A DNA stretch of 64,000 nt from RQOF01 sp964394475 (GTDB taxonomy: Bacteria; Calditrichota; Calditrichia; RBG-13-44-9), in contig CAYMXZ010000001.1 of NCBI GenBank assembly GCA_964394475.1, forward strand, positions 1 through 64,000, in the 5' to 3' direction. The notes below the pieces were generated by a model. The model was not told the DNA's origin. It worked only from the letters and a program-made list of their open reading frames with translations, and ran no database searches. Made by a program: the position numbers and the translations under genes. Shown here one piece after another: positions 17,763-26,576 of this stretch (position 1 is its first letter; each line of letters starts with the position of its first letter).

Positions 17763-18500
17763 TTATTTTCGTAAAGAAGCCTTGGAAAAGATGTACTCTG
17801 GTATTTCGGCATTAAATTCAATTGATCGAATAATAAAAGTAGTTCCTTCGCCGCTTTTTAGCACATCTTTGAAATTGATTTCGGTTGCTACCCAGCGTTT
17901 TCCGATGTATTCGACTTTTTTAATTTCAGTAGTTTTCAGTAATTTTCCGCTCTTGGCGAAGCGTTCCTCTTTTAAAATAACAAATCTTTCCTGATCCACC
18001 CAGATTTTGCGAGTGGCATAGGCTACATCCGATAGCTTGGCAGTTAATTGAAGCTTCCAGCATGGGCGGTCAGTTACAAGTTCTTCGCCGATTATGGTGG
18101 CATTGTACAGATCGGTGAGTCGTGCGTCTTCCATTAAATCTTCATATGAAAGGTCTGATCCCATGACCGATTGTCGTAACATGTGACCGGAGATCCGGAT
18201 GGTTCGGTCAGTTGAAGGGGTATAAGTCCACAATTGATCGGCAATTTTTAGCATTTTGGTACCCCTCTCCCGCGGGGGCTCTAGATATTCAGTGAATGAT
18301 TGTTCTCTCCCCTGAATCCAGGATTTTAATACAATGGTTCGATTCCCGCGCTGGCCACTGATATGCATCTCCGCCAGGGACACTTTATTTTCCGAGCCGA
18401 GATTTTGGTCAATCCTTCTCAAAATCCACTCCCCACCGGGCTCTTGCGCAAATAAGTTGACTATAATAGACCAGATCAAAATAAAAATAAGATTTTTCAT
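17763..18500 (-). CDS. LolA-like outer-membrane lipoprotein-sorting protein
   Basis: Periplasmic protein of 245 residues with a signal peptide (about 1-18, cleavage near LFAQ). It belongs to the LolA/LolB-fold group annotated as outer membrane lipoprotein-sorting protein: FTEYLEPPRERGTKMLKI, LWTYTPSTDRTIRISGHM, DLSYEDLMEDARL and the return strand KIWVDQERFVILKEE. These proteins have a half-barrel that carries a lipid or acyl chain. The start overlaps the stop of the permease gene before it (ATGA, 18497-18500), which points to translational coupling. It is the last gene of a five-gene export unit and would shuttle the exported substrate across the periplasm. Confidence 0.88.
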   Translation of the reverse strand: MKNLIFILIWSIIVNLFAQEPGGEWILRRIDQNLGSENKVSLAEMHISGQRGNRTIVLKSWIQGREQSFTEYLEPPRERGTKMLKIADQLWTYTPSTDRTIRISGHMLRQSVMGSDLSYEDLMEDARLTDLYNATIIGEELVTDRPCWKLQLTAKLSDVAYATRKIWVDQERFVILKEERFAKSGKLLKTTEIKKVEYIGKRWVATEINFKDVLKSGEGTTFIIRSIEFNAEIPEYIFSKASLRK

Positions 18501-19771
18501 GCTTCGAATTCCTTACTTAACTGAGAAGTTTGTCTTTTAAAAATTCCTATACCCGCCATAGCAGTTCCCAGGAAAGTAGCTACTAATCCCGGAATGAATC
18601 CAATAATAAAACTCACTGGAGTAATCTGAGCACGCAATACATCGGAGATGACCATCGAGGCATTTTTCAACATTCCAGAAATATCCAGTCCCTTCACCTG
18701 CAGATAGTACGATATTGCTAAACCAAGTAAGGTACCTAAAATGGAACCCATCAAGCCAATGATTAAAGATTCAGCGATCATTAATAGATAGAGATGTCTT
18801 TTATCTTCTCCGATGGCTAGGCGGATGCCAATTTCTCCATAGCGGCGTAAACTGGACATCAAACCGGCATTCCACAAAACGATGGCCATAATGATAACAA
18901 ATATGCCCACGAAAATAGAAGATAGATAGGTGGTATAGTCTAAAATTTGTGCTAATCCCGCTTGCTCGCGCAGGGTAAACATTTCCGGTGAAAAGGAATC
19001 ATCGCTCTGGGAAAATTTAGCATTAAATTTTTTCGCTATTTCTTTGGCCTGTTCATGGTGATAAAGGTGATCGTTAAAAAAACCAAGAATTTCCCCCGCC
19101 GCATCCGGCATATCAAGCGCCTGCTGGATATCATGAAGATCAGAGATCATGGCCCCGCGATCCATAGCCGATATTCCAAATCGGATGGTTCCTACTATTT
19201 TGAAATTATAGGTGGCCATACTCCCATACATGCTGGAACTAATAAGAGTGGCAGTTTCATTTAGAGAAGCCTTCAGTTTTTGATACAATTCTTCACTCAC
19301 CAGAATTTCCCCCGTTTGGGCGGGCAATCGTCCACGAACTAAAGCTCTGGAGAGTCGCAGGATCTGCGGTTCCAGGTTCTTGCCGGAAAACAAATCTACT
19401 CCCATACCGGCAATCGGGCTTTGACTTCTGGTCTCTCCCGAGTCGTCTGGAATATCCAGCAATCCCCCAAAACGAATGCGAGCGGTCCAATCCAGTTGGG
19501 GAAAATCGGCATAAAGCTGGTTCAACAGAGAATCCACGCCCATGTAAGCCAGGTCATTGGGAAGTTGATCGGCCTGTCTGGCATAGGCACGGGACATCAC
19601 TTTTAGATGGCCAGTATTAAAGTTTGCATTCGCTTGTATGATATCATTTTCTGTACCTTTGATCCAACAGTAAAGCAAGACGGTTAGACTAACTCCTGCC
19701 ATTACGATAAGAAGGGGAAAAAGACTGCGCGAACGGTCACGGATTATACCTTTGATAATAAAAAAGATCAT
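18497..19771 (-). CDS. ABC transporter permease, FtsX/LolE-type
   Basis: Inner-membrane subunit of 424 residues with the type VII ABC (LolCE/MacB) topology: one N-terminal membrane segment (about 15-35), a large periplasmic domain (about 40-280) and three C-terminal segments (about 285-310, 335-365, 385-410). SLRRYGEIGIRLAIGEDKRH is the cytoplasmic coupling motif of the family. It overlaps the preceding permease gene by four bases (ATGA) and the next gene likewise, so all three are translationally coupled. With the partner permease and the ATPase it should form a heterodimeric exporter acting on an envelope lipid or lipoprotein. Confidence 0.9.
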   Translation of the reverse strand: MIFFIIKGIIRDRSRSLFPLLIVMAGVSLTVLLYCWIKGTENDIIQANANFNTGHLKVMSRAYARQADQLPNDLAYMGVDSLLNQLYADFPQLDWTARIRFGGLLDIPDDSGETRSQSPIAGMGVDLFSGKNLEPQILRLSRALVRGRLPAQTGEILVSEELYQKLKASLNETATLISSSMYGSMATYNFKIVGTIRFGISAMDRGAMISDLHDIQQALDMPDAAGEILGFFNDHLYHHEQAKEIAKKFNAKFSQSDDSFSPEMFTLREQAGLAQILDYTTYLSSIFVGIFVIIMAIVLWNAGLMSSLRRYGEIGIRLAIGEDKRHLYLLMIAESLIIGLMGSILGTLLGLAISYYLQVKGLDISGMLKNASMVISDVLRAQITPVSFIIGFIPGLVATFLGTAMAGIGIFKRQTSQLSKEFEA

Positions 19772-20940
19772 ATCATTCTTCCCCGCAATGCATCGGTTGG
19801 TTTAAGTTTGGAAATTTTTCGGGTTGGCAGGAAACTGACGATGGTAGTAACCATTAAAACCAGCAATGTCGTTCCAATGATCAAACCTGCACTAAAAGCT
19901 GGAAATAATTTTTCGCCGATGGCAAAACCATAGGAATCTGCCTGGGTGGGAAGCTTCCAGCCAACTCTGACGAAGTAGGATAATAGTGGGATGCCGTATG
20001 CCGCCGCCAAAATGACTGCCAGAACTCCATGCAGGCTACCCTCCAGCGTGAAAAGTCTGATTACCTCTCCGCGGGTCATTCCCAGGGCCATTAAAGTCCC
20101 CATTTCTTTGCGCCGGCGAAATATGGAAAGCACCTGCGTATCAAAAATAGCCAACATCGCTAAAAATAAGAGCAGAAGATAAATAATTGAAGAACCCACT
20201 GATTTTGATTTCACTAACTCATTTATGTCTTTGAGTAAAAAGTGGATATCTCTAAACTTCCAGCCCTCGAGGGATGGCCGATTGACCACTCCAGATCTCA
20301 TGATCACCAGCGTGGCCTCATCCGTTACTCCAACCATCTCCTGTAGCAATTGAAGAGGAATCCACAGTTGTCCAATATCAATGGTCTGAACGGAGGTTTG
20401 CATTATTTGTACAATTTCCACTTCTTTGGCATCATAGGTGCCATTCACATCGCGCCATTGTAAAATCACCTGATCGCCCTGCTTTAGACCGGTGCTTTCT
20501 GCCATTCGCCGACCGATGAGAGCCGGGATCATATCGCTCGTGCCATGTAAAAAATGCGAAGGGATGGCAATTAATTTCTGCTCGGGGTCAATTCCATTAA
20601 TAATAATTGGTTTGATTCTTCCTCCTGGATAAATAGTTCCAGGTATAATAAGCAAGGGTGTTGCCTCACCCATAGAAATGAATTTTTTTAACGTTTCAGG
20701 GAGTGGTTGATGAGATTCATCCAGCGTCAAAGGATCATAAGGGTCGTAGTTTTCACTCCAGTATTGACCACCGCCATAATAGGTGTCGATCATGGCCTGT
20801 GCCGTTTGCTTATTCATCCCTTCTAACAAACCCTGCAACGAAACAATGGCAAAGAAAGCAAAGGAGAGCACAATCACATTTAACCAGGTACGTAAACCGG
20901 CCCCCAGTAAATTTTGCAGAGCTAATTTGATGATCACCAT
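19768..20940 (-). CDS. ABC transporter permease, FtsX/LolC-type
   Basis: Partner permease of 390 residues, same topology: N-terminal segment (about 12-32), periplasmic domain and three C-terminal segments (about 250-275, 290-320, 345-375). The conserved FRRRKEMGTLMALGMTRGEV marks the coupling region and LPTRKISKLKPTDALRGR the typical C-terminal end. It lies 35 bases after the ATPase gene and shares an ATGA overlap with the second permease. Two distinct permeases rather than one duplicated in function resemble LolC plus LolE. Confidence 0.9.
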   Translation of the reverse strand: MVIIKLALQNLLGAGLRTWLNVIVLSFAFFAIVSLQGLLEGMNKQTAQAMIDTYYGGGQYWSENYDPYDPLTLDESHQPLPETLKKFISMGEATPLLIIPGTIYPGGRIKPIIINGIDPEQKLIAIPSHFLHGTSDMIPALIGRRMAESTGLKQGDQVILQWRDVNGTYDAKEVEIVQIMQTSVQTIDIGQLWIPLQLLQEMVGVTDEATLVIMRSGVVNRPSLEGWKFRDIHFLLKDINELVKSKSVGSSIIYLLLLFLAMLAIFDTQVLSIFRRRKEMGTLMALGMTRGEVIRLFTLEGSLHGVLAVILAAAYGIPLLSYFVRVGWKLPTQADSYGFAIGEKLFPAFSAGLIIGTTLLVLMVTTIVSFLPTRKISKLKPTDALRGRMI

Positions 20941-20975
20941 ATTTTATTCATCTTTAATTTTTTGAGTGAATGATT

Positions 20976-21671
20976 TTATTCTTTCTTTTCGTCCTTTACA
21001 ACTTTGCCATCAAATAAAGTAATTTTTCGTTTCAGATATTGGATCACCTTTTCATCATGGGTAGAAAAAATAAAAGTCGTGTGCAATTCCCTGTTTAAAT
21101 TTTCCATGGTTTTCAGAATATGATGCGAATTTTCTGCATCCAGGTTGGCGGTGGGTTCATCGGCCAGAATGATTTCTGGATTTTTCACGACGGCTCGGGC
21201 AATGGCTACCCGCTGACTTTCTCCTCCTGAAAGTTGATTGGGCCTGGAATTGGCGCGATCCTGCAAGTAGACCCACTCCAGAGCTTGCATTACTCTTTTT
21301 TTCCTCTCACTCGCTGACAAACGCTGCAATAATAATGGAAATTCAACATTTTCATATACCGTATAAACAGGCAATAAATTGAAAGTCTGAAAAATAAATC
21401 CAATATGATAGTTCCGCAATTTGGCCGCGCTTTTGTGAGAGAGGGTTTCCACCCGATGCTTTAATACCATCACGCTTCCGCTGGTCGGGATATCCAGTGA
21501 ACCAACGATATTTAATAATGTAGTTTTTCCCGATCCGCTTGGACCTACTATTCCGGCAAATTCGCCTCTATAAAAGGTTAAGTTTATGTGATCTAACGCC
21601 ATCAGCTGGTTTTGACCCATTGGATATATTTTTACCACATCTCGCGTTTCGATAAGAATTTCGTTCTTCAT
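20976..21671 (-). CDS. ABC transporter ATP-binding protein, LolD/MacB class
   Basis: Cytoplasmic ATPase of 231 residues. Walker A GPSGSGKTT (about 42-50), Q-loop FIFQTFNLLPVYTVYENVE, signature LSGGESQRVAIARAVV, Walker B IILADEPTANLD and a switch His in FSTHDEKV are all intact. The length and Q-loop sequence are those of the LolD/MacB/FtsE class, which powers mechanotransmission to the periplasmic domains of the permeases rather than transport through a channel. GAGGAG precedes the ATG. It sits between the outer-membrane protein gene and the two permease genes of the same unit. Confidence 0.93.
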   Translation of the reverse strand: MKNEILIETRDVVKIYPMGQNQLMALDHINLTFYRGEFAGIVGPSGSGKTTLLNIVGSLDIPTSGSVMVLKHRVETLSHKSAAKLRNYHIGFIFQTFNLLPVYTVYENVEFPLLLQRLSASERKKRVMQALEWVYLQDRANSRPNQLSGGESQRVAIARAVVKNPEIILADEPTANLDAENSHHILKTMENLNRELHTTFIFSTHDEKVIQYLKRKITLFDGKVVKDEKKE

Positions 21672-21708
21672 GCTCTCCTCAAAAAAGTAAAATATTCAAC
21701 AGATGCGC

Positions 21709-22848
21709 CTAATGATTAAACACCACCATGATCTGAAAACCTTTACCAGCGAAATTATTGACAACTGAGGAACTGGAATATGTACGAGTAATTTCTGGAT
21801 TCCAAAATGCCATCAAGAAAAAAGACCAGTGATCATAAGTTCTCCGCCAACTAAAAAAACGATAGTAATCTTCCTGCTTCCAGTGGTAATACAAAATTCC
21901 TTGCAACTGATCCATGATTCCAATGGGATAGTTGAAAGAAACCCCGCTAATAGAAAATCCTTCTCCAGCAGTAAACGCGTTATCAGCCTCTTCTGAGATG
22001 AAGTGTTCGGCTAAAAGGTTCAGACCGTTGCCAATCTTGAGAGTGTAATCTGCACCAATATTTCCCAGATGTCTCCAGGCATAGGGCCATAATTGATTGC
22101 TTTGCTGTGAAATGGTGAACTCCAGCCAAAGTCCAATTTCAAGATCCCATTTACCATCCACACCAAAACGATTCTCAATCCCGGTCTGCTTGCCAAAGAT
22201 GTCGATGGGAAGCAGTTTCTCGTTGAGTTGCAGTTTTCTGTGATGGAAGGATAAGGCCACTTCTCCCGCCGGCATTGGATACTGGATTCTTCCCCCAAAT
22301 TCTGGTTGGTCTTTCAGAGAAGGATGAATTTCCCAACCCCGCAGATCTTTGTTTCCGATTAATCCCCATAACCAGATATTGGCATTGTTCAGGAAGTAAT
22401 AACGCAAAAGCACGGCATACACTCCGCTGGTGATCTGTAACGGATCTCGCGGATCCAGTGAGTCGAACCACATCAGTGGCCGGAAAAGAGTAGCCGATCC
22501 AAAATTGATTTTCTGCAAACCAATCCGGAATTCGAATTGAGAGGTGGAGTATCGAGACCAAAATCGATAAAGTTTAATGTCTTGTGATGATTCACTTTTT
22601 TGAAAATTGTGGAAACGTCCGGAATGAAAGGCATTTAACGAAAATTCAAGATCCATATTATGTTCGCCGGGGAGAGCGTGGTGGAACATCAGGGTGGGAA
22701 GATAACGGATTCCATAAAAATGGTCTGGTGATGCGATATCATTCTGACCATACCAGCCGGAAAGCTCTCCCTGCCAACCGATTGGTTTGGCATAAAGCTT
22801 CAGCATAAGCAATAAAACTATCACAAGGAACTGCAGGAACTTTCTCAT
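21709..22848 (-). CDS. Outer-membrane beta-barrel protein of a Lol-like export operon
   Basis: 379-residue protein with a signal peptide (about 1-20, LKLYAKP) and an alternating, aromatic-rich beta pattern throughout (WQGELSGWYGQND, FRIGLQKINFGSATLFRPL, VLLRYYFLNNANIWLWG), as expected of an outer-membrane porin-like barrel of about 14-16 strands. The segment GLQKINFGSATLFRPLMWFD recalls DUF1302/alginate-export-like barrels, though I cannot assign a family. It is the first gene of the unit with ATPase, two permeases and LolA-like carrier, so it could be the outer-membrane exit or receiver of the exported molecule. Role inferred from context. Confidence 0.75.
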   Translation of the reverse strand: MRKFLQFLVIVLLLMLKLYAKPIGWQGELSGWYGQNDIASPDHFYGIRYLPTLMFHHALPGEHNMDLEFSLNAFHSGRFHNFQKSESSQDIKLYRFWSRYSTSQFEFRIGLQKINFGSATLFRPLMWFDSLDPRDPLQITSGVYAVLLRYYFLNNANIWLWGLIGNKDLRGWEIHPSLKDQPEFGGRIQYPMPAGEVALSFHHRKLQLNEKLLPIDIFGKQTGIENRFGVDGKWDLEIGLWLEFTISQQSNQLWPYAWRHLGNIGADYTLKIGNGLNLLAEHFISEEADNAFTAGEGFSISGVSFNYPIGIMDQLQGILYYHWKQEDYYRFFSWRRTYDHWSFFLMAFWNPEITRTYSSSSVVNNFAGKGFQIMVVFNH

Positions 22849-23296
22849 TGCTTCGAATGCTCCGTATAATCCAATAATATTTTGTGATATATTTCAAGTC
22901 AAATCAAGCCCTAAATATCTCTGATGGTATACACTTTTTATTCAAAGTCAGAGATTCACAAAATTTCTGGTAAATAAACCATTTCTCAATCATAGGCAAC
23001 CATGGTTGTTAATTATGGGTATAAGTGGACGTTCCCACTTTCCTGCTATAATTCATTTGAGAATAATTTCATAGACCATCCATCTTAGAAAAAACATCAG
23101 AATTCGGGGTGGAATCGCTTAACCCAACAAATCTTTGCCTAAGAATTCTCCAGGCAAAATTTTAAAAATAATTTATGTAACCCACTGTTTGATTTTTCGT
23201 ATTTGCAATTGTTTTGTGAATTCATTGAAGAATTGATCTGTTTTAAAAACAGTGAAGATAACGGGGAAGTCAATTTCAAATGGAGAAAATTGTCTT
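22849..23296. promoter_or_regulatory. Divergent intergenic region between two ABC export operons
   Basis: 448-base gap between the start of the minus-strand Lol-like operon and the plus-strand MacA-like operon, so both promoters should be here. It holds a perfect 12-bp palindrome CAACCATGGTTG (22997-23008) and, 15 bases on, a hairpin AAGTGG / CCACTT (23023-23040). Either could be a regulator site, but no regulator gene is adjacent. I see no reading frame. Confidence 0.4.
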
Positions 23297-24553
23297 ATGT
23301 CGAAGAAACGAATTTTAATTCTGGCCATTGCTCTGGGAGTCATCATTGTTGTGCTGGTTGCTATTCTTTCTCGCAATGGGGGTGTGAAACCAATAAGTGT
23401 GCAGACCGCTAAAGTGTATCACCAAAAAATTGTGGAAACAGTGACGGCCACGGGTCGTATTCAACCGCAAACGCAGGTAAAAATAAGCGCCGATGTAGCG
23501 GCGAAAATTATTCAATTGGGAGTAAAGGAAGGGGATTGGGTGGAGAAAGGGCAATTTTTAGTTCAGCTGGATAGAGAGCGATTTCTGGCGGCGGTGCAGC
23601 GTGCCGAGGCAAATGTTCGTTCTGCCGAAGCCGATGCGAAACTGGCCAAAGAAAATTTATTAAAAGTGGAAAAAGATTACCAGCGCAGCAAAGAACTATT
23701 CCAGCGCCAATTAGAATCGCAAGCGGTGCATGATCAGGCCTATGCGGCGTATCAGGTGGAAAAAGCCCGCTATCAATCTGCACTGGAGATGGTTGAACAG
23801 GCGCGCGCCACCTTGAAGCAAGCACAGGACGATCTCTCGAAAACCACCATTTACGCCCCAATGGCCGGCACCATCAGCACATTGAATAAAGAAGTGGGGG
23901 AAATTGCTTTGGGATCTCAATTTCAGGAAGATGTGATTCTGATTGTGTCGGATCTGAATGGCATGGAAGCCCAGGTTGACGTGGATGAAAATGATATCGT
24001 TAATGTCGCTATCGGAGATAGTGCAACCATTGAAGTTGATGCTCTGCCAGATAAAATTTTTAAAGGAACTGTTACTGAAATCGCCAGCAGTGCCAAAATT
24101 TCCGGACAGGGTTCGGCTGACCAGAAAACGGATTTTGAAGTAAAAATTCATGTACTGGATGCGGGAGATTTGTTGCGGCCAGGAATGACCGCCAGCAGTG
24201 ATATTATCACTGATATCCGTGACAGCGCTTTGGCCGTTCCCATTCAGTGTGTGGCAGTTCGCACACCTGATCAACTTAAACCACTGCAGCCCGCTGTCAA
24301 AACCAACGAAGCAATGGCCGATGATTCCTCTCTTCAAAATTATGTCCCGGGCAAAGATGGTTTTGTGGAAGTGGTATTTGTGGTGAAAAATAAAATGGTC
24401 GAAGCCCGGCAGGTAAAAACTGGTATTCAAAGCGATACCCACATTGAAATTATAGAAGGTCTGAACCTGGATGATGAAATCGTAATTGGCAATTATCGGG
24501 CGATCAGTCAAGATCTCCGCAATGGCTCCATCGTGACTTACGCTCAAAAATAA
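23297..24553 (+). CDS. MacA/HlyD-type periplasmic adaptor subunit
   Basis: Membrane-fusion protein of 418 residues for a tripartite exporter. One N-terminal membrane anchor (about 5-25), a first barrel-sandwich lipoyl half (TATGRIQPQTQVKISADVA), a long coiled-coil hairpin (about 95-180, Glu/Ala/Arg-rich), the second lipoyl half (TTIYAPMAGTISTLNKEVGE) and a beta-barrel (DVDENDIVNVAIGDSA) are in the usual order. The frame extends to a GTG at 23252, but the ATG at 23297 gives the normal MSKKRILIL start with GGAG 11 bases upstream. It opens an operon with a MacB-type ATPase and two permeases. No TolC-like gene is present, so an outer-membrane duct must come from elsewhere. Confidence 0.92.
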   Translation: MSKKRILILAIALGVIIVVLVAILSRNGGVKPISVQTAKVYHQKIVETVTATGRIQPQTQVKISADVAAKIIQLGVKEGDWVEKGQFLVQLDRERFLAAVQRAEANVRSAEADAKLAKENLLKVEKDYQRSKELFQRQLESQAVHDQAYAAYQVEKARYQSALEMVEQARATLKQAQDDLSKTTIYAPMAGTISTLNKEVGEIALGSQFQEDVILIVSDLNGMEAQVDVDENDIVNVAIGDSATIEVDALPDKIFKGTVTEIASSAKISGQGSADQKTDFEVKIHVLDAGDLLRPGMTASSDIITDIRDSALAVPIQCVAVRTPDQLKPLQPAVKTNEAMADDSSLQNYVPGKDGFVEVVFVVKNKMVEARQVKTGIQSDTHIEIIEGLNLDDEIVIGNYRAISQDLRNGSIVTYAQK

Positions 24554-24601
24554 AGATGACAATGATGAAATGAATGAAACAGGAAGGAAAGGGGAAGAAG
24601 C

Positions 24602-25297
24602 ATGTCGCTTAGAATAGTAGATGTGATCAAAACTTATAAAATGGGTAATGAAATTATTGCCGCTCTGCAGGGAGTTTCTTTAGAGGTAGGGGAAAATGAG
24701 TATCTGGCTATTATGGGACCATCGGGTTCTGGTAAATCGACTATGATGAACATTTTAGGTTGTCTGGATAAACCCACCAGCGGGAATTACTTCTTAGGGG
24801 AACAGGATGTGAGCAAAATGAACGATGATCAGTTGGCCGATATTCGGAATCAAAAAATTGGTTTTGTATTTCAAACCTTTAATTTACTTCCTCGCGCCGA
24901 TGTATTTCACAATGTCGAACTGCCTATGATATACAGTGGAATATCGGCTTCCAGACGCCGTCGGCTGGCAGAAGAAGCGATTGAGAAAGTCGGATTGGCT
25001 GATCGGATGAAACATAAACCGAGCGAGTTATCCGGGGGACAGCGACAAAGGGTAGCCATTGCCCGAGCGCTGGTGAATAACCCCTCTATTATTCTGGCCG
25101 ATGAACCAACCGGCAATTTGGATTCGGCCACCGGTAAGGAAATTATGAGCATTTTCGACCAGCTTCATCGAGCGGGTAATACCATCATTCTGGTCACTCA
25201 TGAAAATGATATCGCCATGTATGCCCATCGGATTGTTCGTCTGAAGGATGGAATGATTGAAAGTGACTCGTCAAATCATAAACATTATGCCGCCTGA
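24602..25297 (+). CDS. MacB-class ABC transporter ATP-binding protein
   Basis: 231-residue cytoplasmic ATPase. Walker A GPSGSGKST, Q-loop FVFQTFNLLPRADVFHNVE, signature LSGGQRQRVAIARALV, Walker B IILADEPTGNLDS and switch His in LVTHENDIA are intact. AGGAAAGGGGAAGAAG lies before the ATG. It follows the adaptor gene by 48 bases and precedes the first permease by 21, fitting one transcript. Here the ATPase and permeases are separate proteins, unlike the fused MacB of Escherichia coli. Confidence 0.93.
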   Translation: MSLRIVDVIKTYKMGNEIIAALQGVSLEVGENEYLAIMGPSGSGKSTMMNILGCLDKPTSGNYFLGEQDVSKMNDDQLADIRNQKIGFVFQTFNLLPRADVFHNVELPMIYSGISASRRRRLAEEAIEKVGLADRMKHKPSELSGGQRQRVAIARALVNNPSIILADEPTGNLDSATGKEIMSIFDQLHRAGNTIILVTHENDIAMYAHRIVRLKDGMIESDSSNHKHYAA

Positions 25298-25318
25298 GAA
25301 AAAATCTGATGAACCGTT

Positions 25319-26554
25319 ATGAAATCATTTTATGAATTAGGAGAATCGTTTCGAATCGCTTATGGAGCCATACGAGCGAATAAAGTGAGAGGAATTCTGA
25401 CTACTTTGGGAATTATCATAGGGATCGTCGCCGTGGTGACGACAATGACTGCGGCGAATGGATTGGGAAATCGTTTTAAGGAAAGTCTTTCGGCTATTGG
25501 ATCGGATGTCTTGTTTGTCTCGCGCACTCCCTGGGTTTTTACCGGTAACTTTTTTGAATTTCGCAACCGGAAAAATTTAGTCCTGAAAGACAGTGAAAAG
25601 TTGGAAAAACAACTTCCCACCGCCCGGGCCATTGATCCTCGCTCCTATACCAACCAGAATGTAAAATACCATTCCAAACAACTAGAAAATATTGCCATTA
25701 TTGGAGCTACGGATAATTATCTGTTCGTTTCCACCTCCGTTCCAGCCATTGGACGTTTTATACTTTCCAATGATGTTCAGTATAAAAAGAAAGTGTGTAT
25801 CATCGGCAATGAAATCAAGGACCAGTTGTTTAAGGATCTCGACCCGATCAATAAGAAAATTAAGATTGGCAGGCATATTTTCCTGGTAGCAGGAGTCATG
25901 GAGAAACAGGGCAGTGCTAGCTTTTTCGGCGGCCCAAATTTCGACCGGCAAATCATTATTCCCATCACCACTTTAATCAAATGTTTCGGCGGCACAAACC
26001 GACCCTTCGATATTGTAGTAAAAGCACCCAGTGCCGAAGAAATGAGTGATTTTGAATATGCCCTGATTGGAGAAATGAGAAAGATTCGAAAACTGAAACC
26101 CAGTGAAAAAGAGGATTTCTCAATCAATAAATTAGACACCCTGATGACTGCCTATAATAATGTCATGGGTGTAGTCGTGCTGATCGGGTTGATCATTACC
26201 GGTATATCTCTTTTTGTCGGAGGAATCGGAGTGATGAATATCATGTTTGTATCCGTCACCGAGAGAACCCGTGAAATTGGAATTCGTAAGGCCATCGGTG
26301 CTACGAGAAGGACTATTCTTACTCAATTTCTTTTCGAATCATCCTCCATCTGTCTATTAGGTGGATTCATTGGTTTGCTCTTAGCCGTCGGAATTACCAA
26401 ACTAATCAATGCCTTTCTTCTGCCTGCCAGTATATCCCTGCATATTGTGATTGTGGCATTACTGATTTCTGTCCTGGTAGGTATTTTATCCGGTGTTATT
26501 CCGGCTTATCGGGCATCGCGCCTGAATCCAATAGAAGCCTTGCGATATGAATAA
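25319..26554 (+). CDS. MacB-type ABC transporter permease, first of two
   Basis: 411-residue permease with N-terminal membrane segment (about 22-45), MacB periplasmic core domain (about 50-270) and three C-terminal segments (about 285-310, 335-360, 375-400). Family motifs are IRANKVRGILTTLGIIIGI, IGVMNIMFVSVTERTREIGI, RKAIGATRRTILTQFLFES and the end YRASRLNPIEALRYE. It is 22 bases upstream of a related but clearly different permease, implying a heterodimer. Confidence 0.92.
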   Translation: MKSFYELGESFRIAYGAIRANKVRGILTTLGIIIGIVAVVTTMTAANGLGNRFKESLSAIGSDVLFVSRTPWVFTGNFFEFRNRKNLVLKDSEKLEKQLPTARAIDPRSYTNQNVKYHSKQLENIAIIGATDNYLFVSTSVPAIGRFILSNDVQYKKKVCIIGNEIKDQLFKDLDPINKKIKIGRHIFLVAGVMEKQGSASFFGGPNFDRQIIIPITTLIKCFGGTNRPFDIVVKAPSAEEMSDFEYALIGEMRKIRKLKPSEKEDFSINKLDTLMTAYNNVMGVVVLIGLIITGISLFVGGIGVMNIMFVSVTERTREIGIRKAIGATRRTILTQFLFESSSICLLGGFIGLLLAVGITKLINAFLLPASISLHIVIVALLISVLVGILSGVIPAYRASRLNPIEALRYE

Positions 26555-26576
26555 GATCAAATGAGAGAAGGAAATT

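Noticed and set aside
23023..23060. Shared string GTTCCCACTTT here and near 62436
   Set aside because: Only an 11-base match with different flanks; too short to call a repeat from two sites.
23711..24562. 283-codon minus-strand frame across the adaptor gene
   Set aside because: Fully antisense to a clear MacA-type coding sequence, with low-complexity composition typical of a shadow frame.
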